A stretch of 15,453 nucleotides of DNA from Pelagophyceae sp. CCMP2097 (taxonomy: Eukaryota; Sar; Pelagophyceae), in assembly GCA_026770575.1 (NCBI GenBank), contig MU657716.1, positions 1 through 15,453 of the forward strand, written 5' to 3'. Numbering within the stretch: position 1 is the first letter of the stretch; every line of letters starts with the position of its first letter. Shown one piece after another: positions 1 through 7,587 of the stretch. Both the position numbers and the translations under genes were made by a program. Below the pieces are notes generated by a model, which was not told the DNA's origin, ran no database searches, and saw only the letters and a list, made by a program, of their open reading frames with translations.

Positions 1-1
1 G

Positions 2-2887
2 ACTCTATCCGAGTACGAAGATGTACCCCGCAATTTTGTTGTACAGGAATTCGCGGATGGTGTAAGTCACTGTATGTTTAATCCCATTAAATCTTGGGCG
101 GCAGAAAAAATACAGAAAAATAATTTAGTCGAAAAATCCAACTCACAGAAAATATCTAACAAATTACTTGGAAAGAAATCGTCCAAGCCGAGCGCATTGG
201 CGAAATATGAAAGAATTGTAAAAAAGTGTGATGACTTTTCCGTATTGTATACAAATGGAATTCCGGAAAGCGAATTGCAGCATGTATGTGATACGATTCG
301 TTGCAATATAACTATCGAATTACCATTCGAGAAAAAGTCTTCTAAGTATATTGAAGTAAAATGTGGGGGACGTGCTGAGTGTTCTTTCCACTTCATTAAT
401 ACTCGAATAAATCATGTTGAAATGAAACCGGATGTGTGCGTATCTCAGAAAAAACCCCCAATTTTAGTAGAATCTCAAAAGGATTTACAGACATTACACG
501 CTGAATTGGTTTCAAATAACTCATATTGCTTGTATAAAAAAAATACGAACGGAATCTCGCAGATTAATACGATGGAACATGTTTATCGTGTTCAAACAAA
601 GTATGACATTGCTGTTAGAAAGTTCGAATCAGATCAAGGCAGGGAGTCGTGTGGGTATGACTTCTCACCGTTGAGTATAGATACGTTAATTAATCCCGAA
701 CTGTCTCGTTTTGTTCAAGTGGGAGTTCATTATGGTTGCTGCGTAGATTTTAAACCATTCAATGAGTGGTTAGATTTTACGGAGAGTGGTGAAACAATAG
801 ATGACATAGACGATGATTATGCACCTGAAAAAAAAGGAAAATATACTGCACCTGATAATATTCTTCACTGGGACATGAAACAGTCTTATGCTAATTTTCA
901 TCAGTGCCCTGCATATGAGCGTTTCCCTAACAAATTCACTGACTTCAGGCAGTGTACAAAAATCGAGGGTCTGGGTATGTATTATATCACTGATGTACAA
1001 TTTACTGACAATAAATTTAAATTATTATGTGAAAAATTAAACCATCCAATTCAGAGTCACTCGATATATCCCAGTCCATTCTTGAAATTCATACAAAAAC
1101 ATGGTGTTAGTTTTAAAATTGTGTGCGGGGCATACAGCGTAGGGGCGTTTGATTTTCGATTCCCAGAGGAAATGTTAGAAAAGGAAAACGGCGTTTCACA
1201 TTATGCGAAGTGGGCAGGGATTCAAGACATCGATAGCGAGTCGATTACATGGTATATGAGCGGAACAAAAGAACATTTACAAAACGTAGCGGCGAATAAT
1301 ACGGAATTAACGGTAACAATGAATACGTTACATGACGAATTGGGAATGAAAGAAGCGGCTATTAAGTACAAACGGAAATCAATGCTCCACCGTTCACAGC
1401 TCACTGGTTTTATATTATGCTATCAGACAATTACCGCGATGGTCCAGCTGATGGAAATGGATTTAAATAATGTGTGCCGCGTTTGTGTGGATGGGATTTA
1501 TTTTCAAAAATCTGACATAACTCCCAAATTGATTGAACCATTCAGACCACAGCCAAAAATGAATTGTAATAACGAGACCAATATTGACCGTTGTTATTTA
1601 TCTTGTTTAGATGAGAGTCGCCATGACTTGATTGCTACTGCACCATACCGTGAAAACCATCAGTACGAACCCCATACAGGACAGGGGGGGGCGGGCAGAA
1701 CGTATTCGAATTTAATTGATGCAGGATTTATAAATGTCTGCTACATTGTTATGTCATGGCGACTTGTCCGACAAAAATTGAAAGAATTCGAAAATAATAA
1801 ACTTAGTTGGGGGCGATGTTATCACCATATGATTGACAGAGATGATGCCGAGGCTTTCCGTGATGCATACGTTGGCTGTAATGTTCTTCTATGGGATGAA
1901 TGTTCCATGATGACGGAATTCCAAAGGCAGAAAATCACAGCGCAGTACGCTAATCATAAACATATCTTCTGTGGTGATCTGGGCTATCAACTCCCTCCTC
2001 CCAGTCTAAATGGAAAAATTGAGAATGAAATAGATGTATCATGGTTCAAACAAAAAATCCATCATAGTGAAAATCATCGGTGCAAATGCCCAATATTAAT
2101 GAAGATTTTAACAAAATTACGTGAGTTTATTAAATCCAAAAAATCTAAACAATTCATTAATAAGTACGTAATTGACATATTCACCGAATTTAATAGGATA
2201 ACAAATAAAAAAGACTTACAAGCATCGTATAAGATTGAAGATTATATTTTGGTGTCAATTAACAAGTACATAGAGGAATATGATAAACTATTTACCGGTA
2301 AGTTTGAAACAGAGAAATATTTTATAACTGGAAAAAATCGCTTATTAAGTAAAGGTGATATTGTAATAACAAAGGATATACCGAAAATGTCTATTGTTCG
2401 TCATGCATTCACAGTTCATTCAGTACAAGGGGAAACAGCCGAAAAAATGTTGTACATTGATACAAGGCGGTTGTTTTGTAATAGGATGATCTACACGGCT
2501 CTCTCACGTGCTCGGACAATTGAACAAATTATGTTAATTATTCCTGATTTAATACAAGATCCAATTATTGAAATTACAGAAAATATTCCAGTTTTAGAGC
2601 CACTTGTGGAAGGTTTGGTTTATCAATTAACATGTAATATAACTGGGCAGATATACTACGGGTCAACCTTAAATATGACGGAAAGAATTAAATCTCATGA
2701 GTCGTCAACTAACAAGTGCCGTTCAAAACGAGTTACAGCCAATGGCGACTATTCAGTTATAATTCTTCATCGCATCGTTGCTTGTAAAAAAAAGATACAG
2801 GAATTATTGGAACTGACTGAATCGGGATTGATACTTAATAACCCATGTGTTAATCTTGTTGCACCTCACACAAGAAACTGGCGATAA
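2..2887 (+). CDS. Replication protein: PolB-like region + SF1 helicase + GIY-YIG domain (5' partial)
   Basis: Likely the genome replication protein of the element. The frame is open from position 2, and the 24 codons before the first ATG (74) read like coding sequence, so the gene is probably cut by the window edge. Numbering from ATG 74: residues 265-275 (HWDMKQSYANF) resemble PolB motif A; K433 onward is a possible motif B; VCVDGIYF around D473 resembles motif C but has one Asp instead of the usual pair. An SF1 (Pif1/RecD-like) helicase follows: Walker A GQGGAGRT (R542 in place of the invariant Lys), motif II WDECSMM (D608), motif III GDLGYQLPP (634), FTVHSVQGET (779) and MIYTALSRAR (805-814). 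Residues about 847-933 look like a GIY-YIG nuclease (LVYQ...YYGS, then R and H, then a late Glu). The helicase call is firm and GIY-YIG likely. The polymerase part is tentative and may lack activity. Confidence 0.85.
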   Translation, partial: TLSEYEDVPRNFVVQEFADGVSHCMFNPIKSWAAEKIQKNNLVEKSNSQKISNKLLGKKSSKPSALAKYERIVKKCDDFSVLYTNGIPESELQHVCDTIRCNITIELPFEKKSSKYIEVKCGGRAECSFHFINTRINHVEMKPDVCVSQKKPPILVESQKDLQTLHAELVSNNSYCLYKKNTNGISQINTMEHVYRVQTKYDIAVRKFESDQGRESCGYDFSPLSIDTLINPELSRFVQVGVHYGCCVDFKPFNEWLDFTESGETIDDIDDDYAPEKKGKYTAPDNILHWDMKQSYANFHQCPAYERFPNKFTDFRQCTKIEGLGMYYITDVQFTDNKFKLLCEKLNHPIQSHSIYPSPFLKFIQKHGVSFKIVCGAYSVGAFDFRFPEEMLEKENGVSHYAKWAGIQDIDSESITWYMSGTKEHLQNVAANNTELTVTMNTLHDELGMKEAAIKYKRKSMLHRSQLTGFILCYQTITAMVQLMEMDLNNVCRVCVDGIYFQKSDITPKLIEPFRPQPKMNCNNETNIDRCYLSCLDESRHDLIATAPYRENHQYEPHTGQGGAGRTYSNLIDAGFINVCYIVMSWRLVRQKLKEFENNKLSWGRCYHHMIDRDDAEAFRDAYVGCNVLLWDECSMMTEFQRQKITAQYANHKHIFCGDLGYQLPPPSLNGKIENEIDVSWFKQKIHHSENHRCKCPILMKILTKLREFIKSKKSKQFINKYVIDIFTEFNRITNKKDLQASYKIEDYILVSINKYIEEYDKLFTGKFETEKYFITGKNRLLSKGDIVITKDIPKMSIVRHAFTVHSVQGETAEKMLYIDTRRLFCNRMIYTALSRARTIEQIMLIIPDLIQDPIIEITENIPVLEPLVEGLVYQLTCNITGQIYYGSTLNMTERIKSHESSTNKCRSKRVTANGDYSVIILHRIVACKKKIQELLELTESGLILNNPCVNLVAPHTRNWR

Positions 2888-2948
2888 ATTAAGATAAATT
2901 TAAATTGGTGGTAATTTTTTGGTAAAATATTATAGACCTGTATATATA

Positions 2949-3149
2949 ATGAATAAAAATATAAAGAACAAAACAAAGAAAGCCGAAACTTGTACCTTTA
3001 AAATAGAAAGAGGCGTGTTTGTTTTGTTTAAAGAAAATTATAAAAGTGATTCGGAAGATATAAACTATTCGGAAGAACCACGTTCCGAACCACCTTCCGA
3101 ACCACCTTCCGAAGAGAGCGAACATCTACCGAACAACGCTCCCGAATAG
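2949..3149 (+). CDS. Small Ser/Glu/Pro-rich hypothetical protein
   Basis: I do not recognise this 66-residue protein. A frame with a TTG codon opens at 2919, but the ATG at 2949 lies directly after a TATATATA run, like other starts here, and is preferred. The N-terminal half is basic (many Lys/Asn). The C-terminal half is acidic and built on repeats of SEEP/SEPP, encoded by 12-bp tandem units with core TTCCGAA (3082-3117). It follows the replication gene by about 60 bp on the same strand. The DNA under it forms part of a 13-bp inverted repeat (3049-3061 with 3154-3166), so the stretch could be selected as DNA or RNA structure rather than as protein. Confidence that it is translated is modest. 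Confidence 0.45.
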   Translation: MNKNIKNKTKKAETCTFKIERGVFVLFKENYKSDSEDINYSEEPRSEPPSEPPSEESEHLPNNAPE

Positions 3150-3166
3150 TTTAATATCTTCCGAAT
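3049..3166. repeat. TTCSGAA repeat cluster with 13-bp inverted repeat
   Basis: Arms 3049-3061 and 3154-3166 are perfect inverted copies of ATTCGGAAGATAT. Between them lie another TTCGGAA (3068-3074) and three TTCCGAA copies at 12-bp spacing (3083, 3095, 3107). Because TTCGGAA and TTCCGAA are reverse complements, several alternative hairpins are possible. The cluster overlaps the end of the small Ser/Glu-rich ORF and stops just before the TATA-like run upstream of the next gene. It could be a protein-binding cluster or a transcript-end hairpin; the sequence does not decide which. Confidence 0.6.
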
Positions 3167-3189
3167 AAAAAAAAATATATATATAAATT
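3167..3189 (+). promoter_or_regulatory. TATA-like AT run before the 3190 start
   Basis: A poly-A tract runs into alternating TA (about 3170-3186) immediately before ATGG at 3190. It is the strongest TATA-like run in the left half and fits the short AT-rich leaders seen before other genes. Function is inferred from position only. Confidence 0.35.
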
Positions 3190-3606
3190 ATGGACATAGA
3201 AAAAGAAGTTTTGAATGAAACAGTTAATACCAAAAAAGTTAAGAAACCTCGTTCAGAAAAACAACTCGAAAATGATAAAAGATTGTCGATACGTTACAAA
3301 AATTCCCACGAATACGGTAAGACATGTGTTATTAAATCCGATGACGAAGAAGAAGGAAAATCAATTGAAAAAAATCGAAAATTGATTAAAGAGCCTGTAT
3401 ATAAAGCAGTTAAAAAAACAAGTAAAAAAGAACAATATCATATCGAGTCGAGTGAGGAGGATATTCCACATGTTAGATACATAAAAAAAAAGAAAAAAGT
3501 GGTGGTATATGAAAGCGATAGTAGTGAGAGTATCGAGCATATCAAACCGAAAAAAAAGAAAGATACCAAGAAAGAAGTCCATAATAGAACAATGAATTTC
3601 TTTTAA
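3190..3606 (+). CDS. Lysine-rich charged protein, possible DNA-binding/core protein
   Basis: 138 residues, not matched to a known family by eye. It is extremely rich in Lys with alternating acidic Ser/Glu patches (SDDEEEGKS, ESSEED, YESDSSES) and basic clusters (KKKKK around residue 98-102, KPKKKKDTKK near 119-128) that look like nuclear-localisation or nucleic-acid-binding signals. No membrane segment or enzyme motif is seen, and most of it is predicted disordered from composition. The start ATG at 3190 follows a TATA-like AT run, and the next gene starts 12 bp after its stop, so the two are probably co-expressed. A virion core or genome-condensing role would fit the composition, but that is inference. 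Confidence 0.6.
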   Translation: MDIEKEVLNETVNTKKVKKPRSEKQLENDKRLSIRYKNSHEYGKTCVIKSDDEEEGKSIEKNRKLIKEPVYKAVKKTSKKEQYHIESSEEDIPHVRYIKKKKKVVVYESDSSESIEHIKPKKKKDTKKEVHNRTMNFF

Positions 3607-3617
3607 ATAGGTATATT

Positions 3618-4394
3618 ATGGACTTCGACAACGTAAACAAAAAACAAATATTCGAAGATGGTTTATTTCCTCCTTCTATAAAAACAAAGACAAATAATTT
3701 TGAAAAGATCGATAGTTATCTATATATAATATCAAAAAGGTTTAATCCATATAGTTTAAACGATGACGAAAAAATGACAAAATCATTGAACTTGGTGAAA
3801 GTGGGTTATAGTCGAATAAAAAGAATATCCGGGACACCCAATGGTTTCAATCGGTTGACTGGATTTCGAACATCATTAATTTCGTTCAATGTACACAGAT
3901 TTTATTTATATGACGAAGCGGAGAGCCCTACAAAAGGGAATGGAGTTGCATCGGAGGCGCAGAAGGCTGAATTTATTCTGCACGAGATGATACTGAATGT
4001 GTTCAAACCGTCCGTGAAGCGCATCGTATTTTCGAATGGAAACGTTTCTGAGTGGTTCCATGTTGATATTAAACTAATGGATGAATTTTTAAAATTTTGT
4101 GATAAGCGCATTTTTAATCATATAAAACCTAACGTTATTGACGCCACATTTTTTAAGAAAAATACCCACGGTTTAGTAAGAAGGGTTGAATATAACAAAA
4201 TTTTAAAAACTATACCAAGTGTCCACGTTCTAAAAAAAACCGTGGGTTATAAAAAAAATATTAACGGCGTTCTACAAAAAGTAGATAATCCACGTTCGGT
4301 AAGAGGGTCTTCACAACGTTATGTGTATTCACTGTCACAAGTCAGTTCAATGGCGGATCATGACAAACGGATAAAGGATCGAAAAAAACATTAA
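3618..4394 (+). CDS. T5orf172/GIY-YIG-like domain protein
   Basis: 258 residues. Residues about 34-152 follow the layout of the T5orf172 (MUG113-type) branch of GIY-YIG domains: YLYIISKRF, then LVKVGYSR (a strand followed by a basic residue), a block RLTGFRTSL, then an Ala/Glu helix with EFILHEMIL, and the closing NVSEWFHVD. Such domains occur in phages, large DNA viruses and their relatives as possible nucleases or DNA-binding modules. The C-terminal third holds two copies of a short motif, KKNTHGLVRRVE and KKNINGVLQKVD, and a Ser-rich tail. It is the second GIY-YIG-type domain in the window. It starts 12 bp after the preceding gene with TATATTATGG at the start. The fold call is moderately sure; the activity is unknown. 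Confidence 0.65.
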   Translation: MDFDNVNKKQIFEDGLFPPSIKTKTNNFEKIDSYLYIISKRFNPYSLNDDEKMTKSLNLVKVGYSRIKRISGTPNGFNRLTGFRTSLISFNVHRFYLYDEAESPTKGNGVASEAQKAEFILHEMILNVFKPSVKRIVFSNGNVSEWFHVDIKLMDEFLKFCDKRIFNHIKPNVIDATFFKKNTHGLVRRVEYNKILKTIPSVHVLKKTVGYKKNINGVLQKVDNPRSVRGSSQRYVYSLSQVSSMADHDKRIKDRKKH

Positions 4395-4410
4395 AATAAA
4401 GTAAACCATA

Positions 4411-4608
4411 ATGGAATCATTGAACGATGAATTTTTAATTGTTTCCATAATAGCAGCAGTTGGATTATGTTTTCATAGAATTATTCGGGCGTGTTTATTT
4501 TCACGAATTAAAACAATAAAGTGTGGTGACTGTATAAATATTGAGCAAACTCCAATGAGCGAAAATCTCGTCGCGGGTATATTAAATGAAGCAGATGATA
4601 ACATTTAA
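4411..4608 (+). CDS. Small single-pass membrane protein
   Basis: 65 residues. Residues about 8-31 form one hydrophobic membrane segment (from FLIVSIIAAVG to the RACLF region), interrupted by His/Arg near its end, followed by a basic stretch SRIKTIKCGDC with two cysteines and a short acidic tail. No cleavable signal peptide is evident, so it is likely a membrane anchor with a small soluble tail. It starts 16 bp after the previous stop and ends 16 bp before the preferred start of the packaging ATPase, so it sits in a tight same-strand run. Small membrane proteins near the morphogenesis genes are common in this virus type. The exact role is unknown. Confidence 0.6.
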   Translation: MESLNDEFLIVSIIAAVGLCFHRIIRACLFSRIKTIKCGDCINIEQTPMSENLVAGILNEADDNI

Positions 4609-4624
4609 ATATGTTTATATAAGT

Positions 4625-5371
4625 ATGAAAATAGAAGTACTGAAAAAAAATAACACTCAAATAGAAATAATGAAACAAAGCGCCGACAGTTCACTAAAAT
4701 ATTACAATAAAAAAACAAAAAAAATTGAAAACGTTGATTGGTTACCAGAAAACCAATTATTCCCAAATAAAAACAGTTGTTTCATAGTCTTGGGTAGCCC
4801 TGGGTCCGGAAATACGTTTGTGACCAGTATATTAACTGCTAAAAATCCTAGAAACAGAATTTACTCCAACGTTTTTGATAAAATTATTCTTTTCATTCCA
4901 GAGTCAACCCTTAATTCAATTACCGTAAATCCCTTCGAATCACTCCCCGAAGAACAAATATTCCATGAATACAATGAGGATTTTCTTGATTATGTGTTGG
5001 ACTCATGTGAACGCGACTCTCTCGAATTAATGGACACATGCGTTTATATAGATGATGCGGCGAGTTCGCTAAAATGCAATGGGAAAATGATAAGCAAATT
5101 AAATAATCTGATATGCAAACATCGTCACCTCAGATTAACTATTTTTCTATGTTTGCAAGACCAAACTCAACTAAGTTTATCTGCACGTCAATCCGTTTCA
5201 TGTGTTATAAATTTTAGTTGCAATAACGTGAAAAGATTGAAATTGTTTCATGAGGAATATCTACCTGACATATCATTTAAAGAGTATATGGAATTACAAA
5301 AATTCATTTATAAAAAAAAGGGAGATTTTCTTGGAATTCGATTAGAAAAGCCTCCTGTGTATTTTTTTTAA
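4625..5371 (+). CDS. A32-like genome packaging ATPase (FtsK/HerA type), Walker A Lys replaced
   Basis: 248 residues from ATG 4625. An ATG at 4586 in the same frame would overlap the upstream gene and add an unlike extension. In viruses of this group the protein pumps DNA into the preformed capsid. The P-loop reads GSPGSGNT with Asn at residue 63 where Lys is expected (codon aat at 4811-4813). Walker B is CVYIDDAA with D143/D144. The segment from KHRHLRLTIF through LCLQDQTQLS to ARQSV fits the helix, sensor strand with Gln and conserved Arg of A32-type ATPases. Length and motif order are normal and the frame is intact. The missing Lys would be expected to abolish or greatly weaken ATP hydrolysis, so this copy may be dead unless the base is a sequencing error. 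Confidence 0.85.
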   Translation: MKIEVLKKNNTQIEIMKQSADSSLKYYNKKTKKIENVDWLPENQLFPNKNSCFIVLGSPGSGNTFVTSILTAKNPRNRIYSNVFDKIILFIPESTLNSITVNPFESLPEEQIFHEYNEDFLDYVLDSCERDSLELMDTCVYIDDAASSLKCNGKMISKLNNLICKHRHLRLTIFLCLQDQTQLSLSARQSVSCVINFSCNNVKRLKLFHEEYLPDISFKEYMELQKFIYKKKGDFLGIRLEKPPVYFF

Positions 5372-5437
5372 TTTTGATATGATAAAAATAACATCAGAAT
5401 AATAAAATTATGTTCAATTTTTTTTAAAGGTTTAATT

Positions 5438-5878
5438 ATGGAATATAATCACAATGAAGCGATGAATAGAATTCTACGAGGACACTTTAAAACAAATATG
5501 TCACATATTTTAGGAAATCACTCGCATGAATCTCTTTTTTTAGAAAATTTAGAAAACAGTGGAAATATTGCGGCAGATGAGATCGTTGATGAGATCGTTG
5601 ATGAGATTGATGATGAGATTGAATTGGATCAAGATGTTGAGACTGCTCAGCAAGATTTATCTTTTGTTCTTAAATTAGAAGGGAGTAGTTCCAACATTAG
5701 CGATACGAAACGTTGGATATTTGATGAGATGGCTGAAGGTTTGGGAATTAAAAACGCAAAAAAAATAAAATCTAAACAATCTGTCATCGGTGCTATAAAA
5801 ATGAAACTACCGACTTTAAGGTTTTTAGACATACCAGACGTGTCTTTGGGACGAATGAAATTAAAAAAAATTAATTAA
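5438..5878 (+). CDS. Hypothetical protein with DEIV acidic repeat
   Basis: 146 residues, family not recognised. Residues about 47-62 are four tandem DEI(V/D/E) units encoded by 12-bp repeats (5576-5623), making a strongly acidic, probably helical or extended linker. The C-terminal half is basic and more ordered, with a helix around TKRWIFDEMAEGLGI followed by KNAKKIKSKQ and a hydrophobic stretch TLRFLDIPDVSLG. It lies 66 bp after the ATPase with TTTAATTATGG at its start, and its stop is only 8 bp from the end of the convergent lipase gene. A minor virion or scaffold role is possible from its place between packaging and capsid genes, but nothing in the sequence proves it. Confidence 0.55.
   Translation: MEYNHNEAMNRILRGHFKTNMSHILGNHSHESLFLENLENSGNIAADEIVDEIVDEIDDEIELDQDVETAQQDLSFVLKLEGSSSNISDTKRWIFDEMAEGLGIKNAKKIKSKQSVIGAIKMKLPTLRFLDIPDVSLGRMKLKKIN
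5576..5623 (+). repeat. 12-bp tandem repeat inside the 5438 gene
   Basis: Four in-frame copies of gatgagatcgtt or close variants (5576, 5588, 5600, 5612). The first two are identical and the last two diverge at the final bases. It encodes DEIV, DEIV, DEID, DEIE, so copy number can change without breaking the frame. Confidence 0.8.
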
Positions 5879-5885
5879 AATTGTA

Positions 5886-6464
5886 TCATAAAAAATAGTT
5901 CATTATCGTATGAGGATCGAATGCCTTCCAGTTTACATTTTTTTTTCTTTCATTTTTTCTGTTTATTAATAATGCAGGTGACGAGATTGGATCGAATCTT
6001 GTGGCATAATTAAATTGAGGGGTTTTTGATGTTTTTCCGAAAATTTTTGTAAAACCCTCTATGAGCGGGTTCGTACCCGGAGAAAAGTTAAAACTCCCAA
6101 CAATGCCTTTCTCTTTTCTCGCTATATCTTGCGATATTTTCGATCCCATGCTATGCCCCGACAAATATAGATTGCTATCAGGAAACATCTGTTTAACACT
6201 TTTCACCTTTTCCTTTGATTGTATAAACCGGTTATCTTTTGATTGTGTGCCGTTTAAAATATTCAAATCCGTCCTTAGATCGTTCAAATTAGTTGGTTGT
6301 GTACCTCGAAAACTTACATATATATCACCGTTCTTATTATCACGATATGCCTTTGAGCGTCTATCAGACATATCGCGAATCTTGCTAAACCCATCCGGAG
6401 TTTTATTGTTATATGCGGCATGTGCGACTTTGAGGTTTTTAAGATATAATTCTTTGTTTACCAT
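5886..6464 (-). CDS. Class-3 lipase-like protein
   Basis: 192 residues. It shows the alpha/beta-hydrolase features of class-3 lipases: IYVSFRGTQ at 48-56 (strand and oxyanion region), the nucleophile elbow GHSMG at 103-107 with S105, a possible catalytic Asp at D158 (RFDPIS) and His at H185 (DPHTIMNYF). Lipases of this type are recurrent accessory genes in polinton-like viruses and may act on host membranes during entry or exit, which is family knowledge and not shown here. There is no signal peptide or membrane segment. It is the only clear gene on the minus strand within the left and central gene block. It converges on the 5438 gene (8 bp apart) and diverges from the penton-like gene across 42 bp. 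All catalytic residues are present and the frame is intact. Confidence 0.85.
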   Translation of the reverse strand: MVNKELYLKNLKVAHAAYNNKTPDGFSKIRDMSDRRSKAYRDNKNGDIYVSFRGTQPTNLNDLRTDLNILNGTQSKDNRFIQSKEKVKSVKQMFPDSNLYLSGHSMGSKISQDIARKEKGIVGSFNFSPGTNPLIEGFTKIFGKTSKTPQFNYATRFDPISSPALLINRKNERKKNVNWKAFDPHTIMNYFL

Positions 6465-6506
6465 AATTATAATATTTTAAAAAAATAAAAAATAAAATTC
6501 TATTAT
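6465..6506. promoter_or_regulatory. Bidirectional AT-rich promoter between lipase and penton-like genes
   Basis: These 42 bp separate two divergent starts and are almost pure A/T. Reading left, the lipase start context is TATAATTATGG; reading right, the penton-like start is CTATTATATGG. Both ATGs carry G at +4. Any promoters for the two genes must lie here or inside the opposite gene. The assignment is by position and composition. Confidence 0.5.
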
Positions 6507-7349
6507 ATGGATTCAATAGTTGTTTATCTCAATAGTCACAACGGAGAAGAAAATTCTAACAAATCAGTTTCTTTTTACATACAGCAACACATTGAGATTC
6601 CAATTGGATATGTTGCAAAAATTTCATTACAAGATTTCTCGTGCCTAAACAGCATTTATAATGTCCCCAATAATTTTCAATTTAGATATAAAGAAGGAAG
6701 TAGTGAAAAGGATTTTTTAGTTCATAAAGGGCATTATTCATCACAAGATATACTCACGAAAATCAACAACGGTTTTTCAGAAAATTCAAGTAATATAAAA
6801 ATGTTGTTTAATTCAAGGACTTTATTGTATACGATAAAGCATAATAACGGAGACGACTTTCATTTATACTCAAACACGATTTTAGATCTTATGAACATAA
6901 CACACGGCAAACATGGTGGTGCAGCATACTCAACAAGACCATCAGATATTTTGCAAAATTCTCATAATATACATTTTTCAGTCAGAGAGGTTAATCAAAA
7001 TAACGAACGATCTACATCCAATAGAACCATTGCAAACCGAATCTGTAAAATCCCAATTGTTAACAGTTTTGGAAGTTATATAATCTATTCTCGAATTGGG
7101 GAGTCTGTAAGATCAAAGATGTCTACTCGCAATATTTCATCATTCACGATTGCATTACATCTCGATGATGGCACTCAATTTTTTTGTGATTCTTTTCACG
7201 CAACGTTACGCATTGATTTCGAATTGGAAAATAAAGCAATAATGGAGTCTGCTATCCTAAAATGTGAATATGTAGAATGTATTTCACATGTTCCAGAGGT
7301 CAATAATAGCGTTAATTTTAGGGGGACTACAATGGTTGCTCCATTTTAA
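6507..7349 (+). CDS. Penton-like minor capsid protein
   Basis: 280 residues. The N-terminus (VVYLNSHNGEENSN, then a strand VSFYIQQHIEIP, then GYVAKISLQDFSCLNSIYNV) follows the usual opening of the single-jelly-roll penton / minor capsid proteins of polinton-like viruses and virophages, where a short strand, an Asn/Ser-rich turn and a 'preserve-symmetry' strand precede IYNV. The rest is beta-rich with many Ser/Asn/His and no catalytic motif. Gene order (just before the MCP) supports the role of forming the fivefold vertices to which the fibre would attach. Length fits the family. The frame is intact, with ATGG at 6507. The call rests on pattern and context, not on a residue-level signature. 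Confidence 0.65.
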   Translation: MDSIVVYLNSHNGEENSNKSVSFYIQQHIEIPIGYVAKISLQDFSCLNSIYNVPNNFQFRYKEGSSEKDFLVHKGHYSSQDILTKINNGFSENSSNIKMLFNSRTLLYTIKHNNGDDFHLYSNTILDLMNITHGKHGGAAYSTRPSDILQNSHNIHFSVREVNQNNERSTSNRTIANRICKIPIVNSFGSYIIYSRIGESVRSKMSTRNISSFTIALHLDDGTQFFCDSFHATLRIDFELENKAIMESAILKCEYVECISHVPEVNNSVNFRGTTMVAPF

Positions 7350-7401
7350 GAAAAAAATTATCAACAAAATTATTATAATTATTATAATTGCAAAACATAA
7401 T

Positions 7402-7587
7402 ATGAAACTTGATTATCAGACCATAAAAAACATAAAAGATATTAAAGATATTAAAAATAAGAAAAACCGGGAAGGTATACAAAAAACAAAATTGGAAGAC
7501 GTAGTTGAATCAAAAAATCAATATACGAATTTTATTAAGAAAAAAAAAATGTTTTCTATAATATGGAGCATTCAAAGTCCAGTATGA
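7402..7587 (+). CDS. Short basic hypothetical ORF overlapping the MCP start
   Basis: 61 residues from ATG 7402. The longer frame opening at 7288 lies inside the penton-like gene and is not credible. It is very Lys-rich with IKDIKDIKNKK repeats and a KKKKM run. Its stop is 24 bp inside the MCP gene, so its last residues read through MCP codons in another frame. The start context CATAATATGA resembles other starts. A homopolymer (A9, 7541-7549) lies just before the overlap, and a miscount there would change the tail. It may be a real small core-type basic protein or chance; I lean slightly to real because it fills an otherwise empty 213-bp gap. Confidence 0.35.
   Translation: MKLDYQTIKNIKDIKDIKNKKNREGIQKTKLEDVVESKNQYTNFIKKKKMFSIIWSIQSPV

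Noticed and set aside
74..76. ATG 74 as the true start of the replication protein
   Set aside because: The frame is open to the window edge and the preceding 24 codons look coding; no AT-rich start context precedes this ATG, unlike the other genes.
6061..6480. 139-codon plus-strand frame opposite the lipase
   Set aside because: It is antisense to a gene with a clear GHSMG motif and catalytic residues; its Cys/Leu/Phe-rich composition is typical of a shadow frame.
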